Assembly: GCA_021292165.1 (NCBI GenBank)
Contig: CM037885.1
Coordinates: 6,877,042-6,941,041, forward strand
Direction of reading: 5' to 3'
From: Shinisaurus crocodilurus
Lineage: Eukaryota > Chordata > Lepidosauria > Squamata > Shinisauridae
DNA length: 64,000 bases
Shown in pieces: positions 63,796-64,000 of this stretch. The first letter of the stretch is position 1. Every line of letters begins with the position of its first letter. Position numbers and translations under genes: made by a program. Under the pieces are notes generated by a model. The model made no database searches. It worked only from the letters and a program-made list of their open reading frames with translations, and had not been told where the DNA came from.

Positions 63796-63906
63796 GTGCC
63801 CTCCCAGTGTGTTGGACTGCAACACCCATCATTCCCAGCCAGCATAGCCATCAGCCATGCTGGCTGGGAATGATGGGTGTTGCAGTCCAACACACTGGGA
63901 GGGCAC
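63796..63906. repeat. Near-perfect hairpin element, stem about 45 bp (intron 10, unit 2)
   Basis: CCCAGTGTGTTGGACTGCAA on the left and TTGCAGTCCAACACACTGGG on the right continue as complementary arms to a short centre at about 63850. Unit 1 (32525-32570) has only the outer ends joined, missing about 66 bases. Confidence 0.88.
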
Positions 63907-64000
63907 CAGATTGTGGAAGTCTGCATTAGACCTTAACTTCCGAGGCTCCCCTTGGATCAGAATTGCTCATTGTTTTACACTCTCTCTCTCCTTTTTGCCC

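Noticed and set aside
1..64000. CRISPR arrays, bacterial operons, integrons or phage
   Set aside because: The direct repeats seen are dispersed or microsatellite; splice sites, LINEs and SINEs show vertebrate nuclear DNA.

Overview
This is eukaryotic nuclear DNA, almost certainly from a squamate reptile (a lizard-type genome). The grounds are long introns with GT-AG splice sites; CR1, L2-type and L1 LINE fragments; tRNA-derived SINEs; SINEs with a 5S-rRNA-like head and a CR1-like tail; swarms of palindromic DNA-transposon fragments; Copia and Gmr1-like Ty3/Gypsy elements; and one recognisable vertebrate gene. There is no bacterial operon structure, rRNA operon or CRISPR array.

The only complete host gene I can assemble is a thymus-specific serine protease gene (PRSS16-like, peptidase family S28) on the + strand at 14835-35352. 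It has twelve exons with matching splice phases and encodes 514 residues: signal peptide, Ser in GGSYSG (residue 193), Asp in LDPW (449), His in TAHCDDM (474).

The window is organised as a tandem segmental duplication of about 33.5 kb. Unit 1 runs from about 3074 to 36.6 kb and unit 2 from about 36.61 kb past the right edge. Each unit begins with the remains of an older upstream PRSS16 paralogue: last exon at 12308-12370 in unit 1, exon-11 fragment at 41363-41472 and last exon at 48154-48216 in unit 2. A full-length-type copy follows. In unit 1 that copy is intact. In unit 2 it is a pseudogene: exon 1 survives (50039-50105), exons 2-7 are gone, exon 8 is split by a 777-bp inverted segment (59035-59811), exon 9 is open, and exon 10 has a 1-base deletion.

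Left edge (1-3073): a minus-strand Copia pol fragment, a LINE 3' tail, then a Gmr1-like element in which integrase lies before RNase H. Unit 1, 4.2-8.2 kb: a broken Copia element whose gag is interrupted by a hAT element with a clean 8-bp target duplication. 9.1-11.2 kb: LTR, primer-binding site and SCAN-like gag of a Gmr1-like element. Unit 2 carries its own later insertions: a 1.02-kb solo LTR inside an L1 fragment, an L1 with a nested hAT element flanked by an unusually long 96-bp duplication, a TcMar-type element inserted in the duplicated solo LTR, and a 1.1-kb GC-rich palindrome.

Three stretches look like exons of unidentified genes: a minus-strand proline-rich exon present in both units (3855-4085 and 37541-37772), a minus-strand terminal exon at 36219-36422, and a weak plus-strand terminal exon at 39652-39788. 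I did not find a complete new biological system. The strongest leads are the birth and decay of a PRSS16 tandem array, the inversion inside exon 8, the large palindrome, and the unidentified exons.
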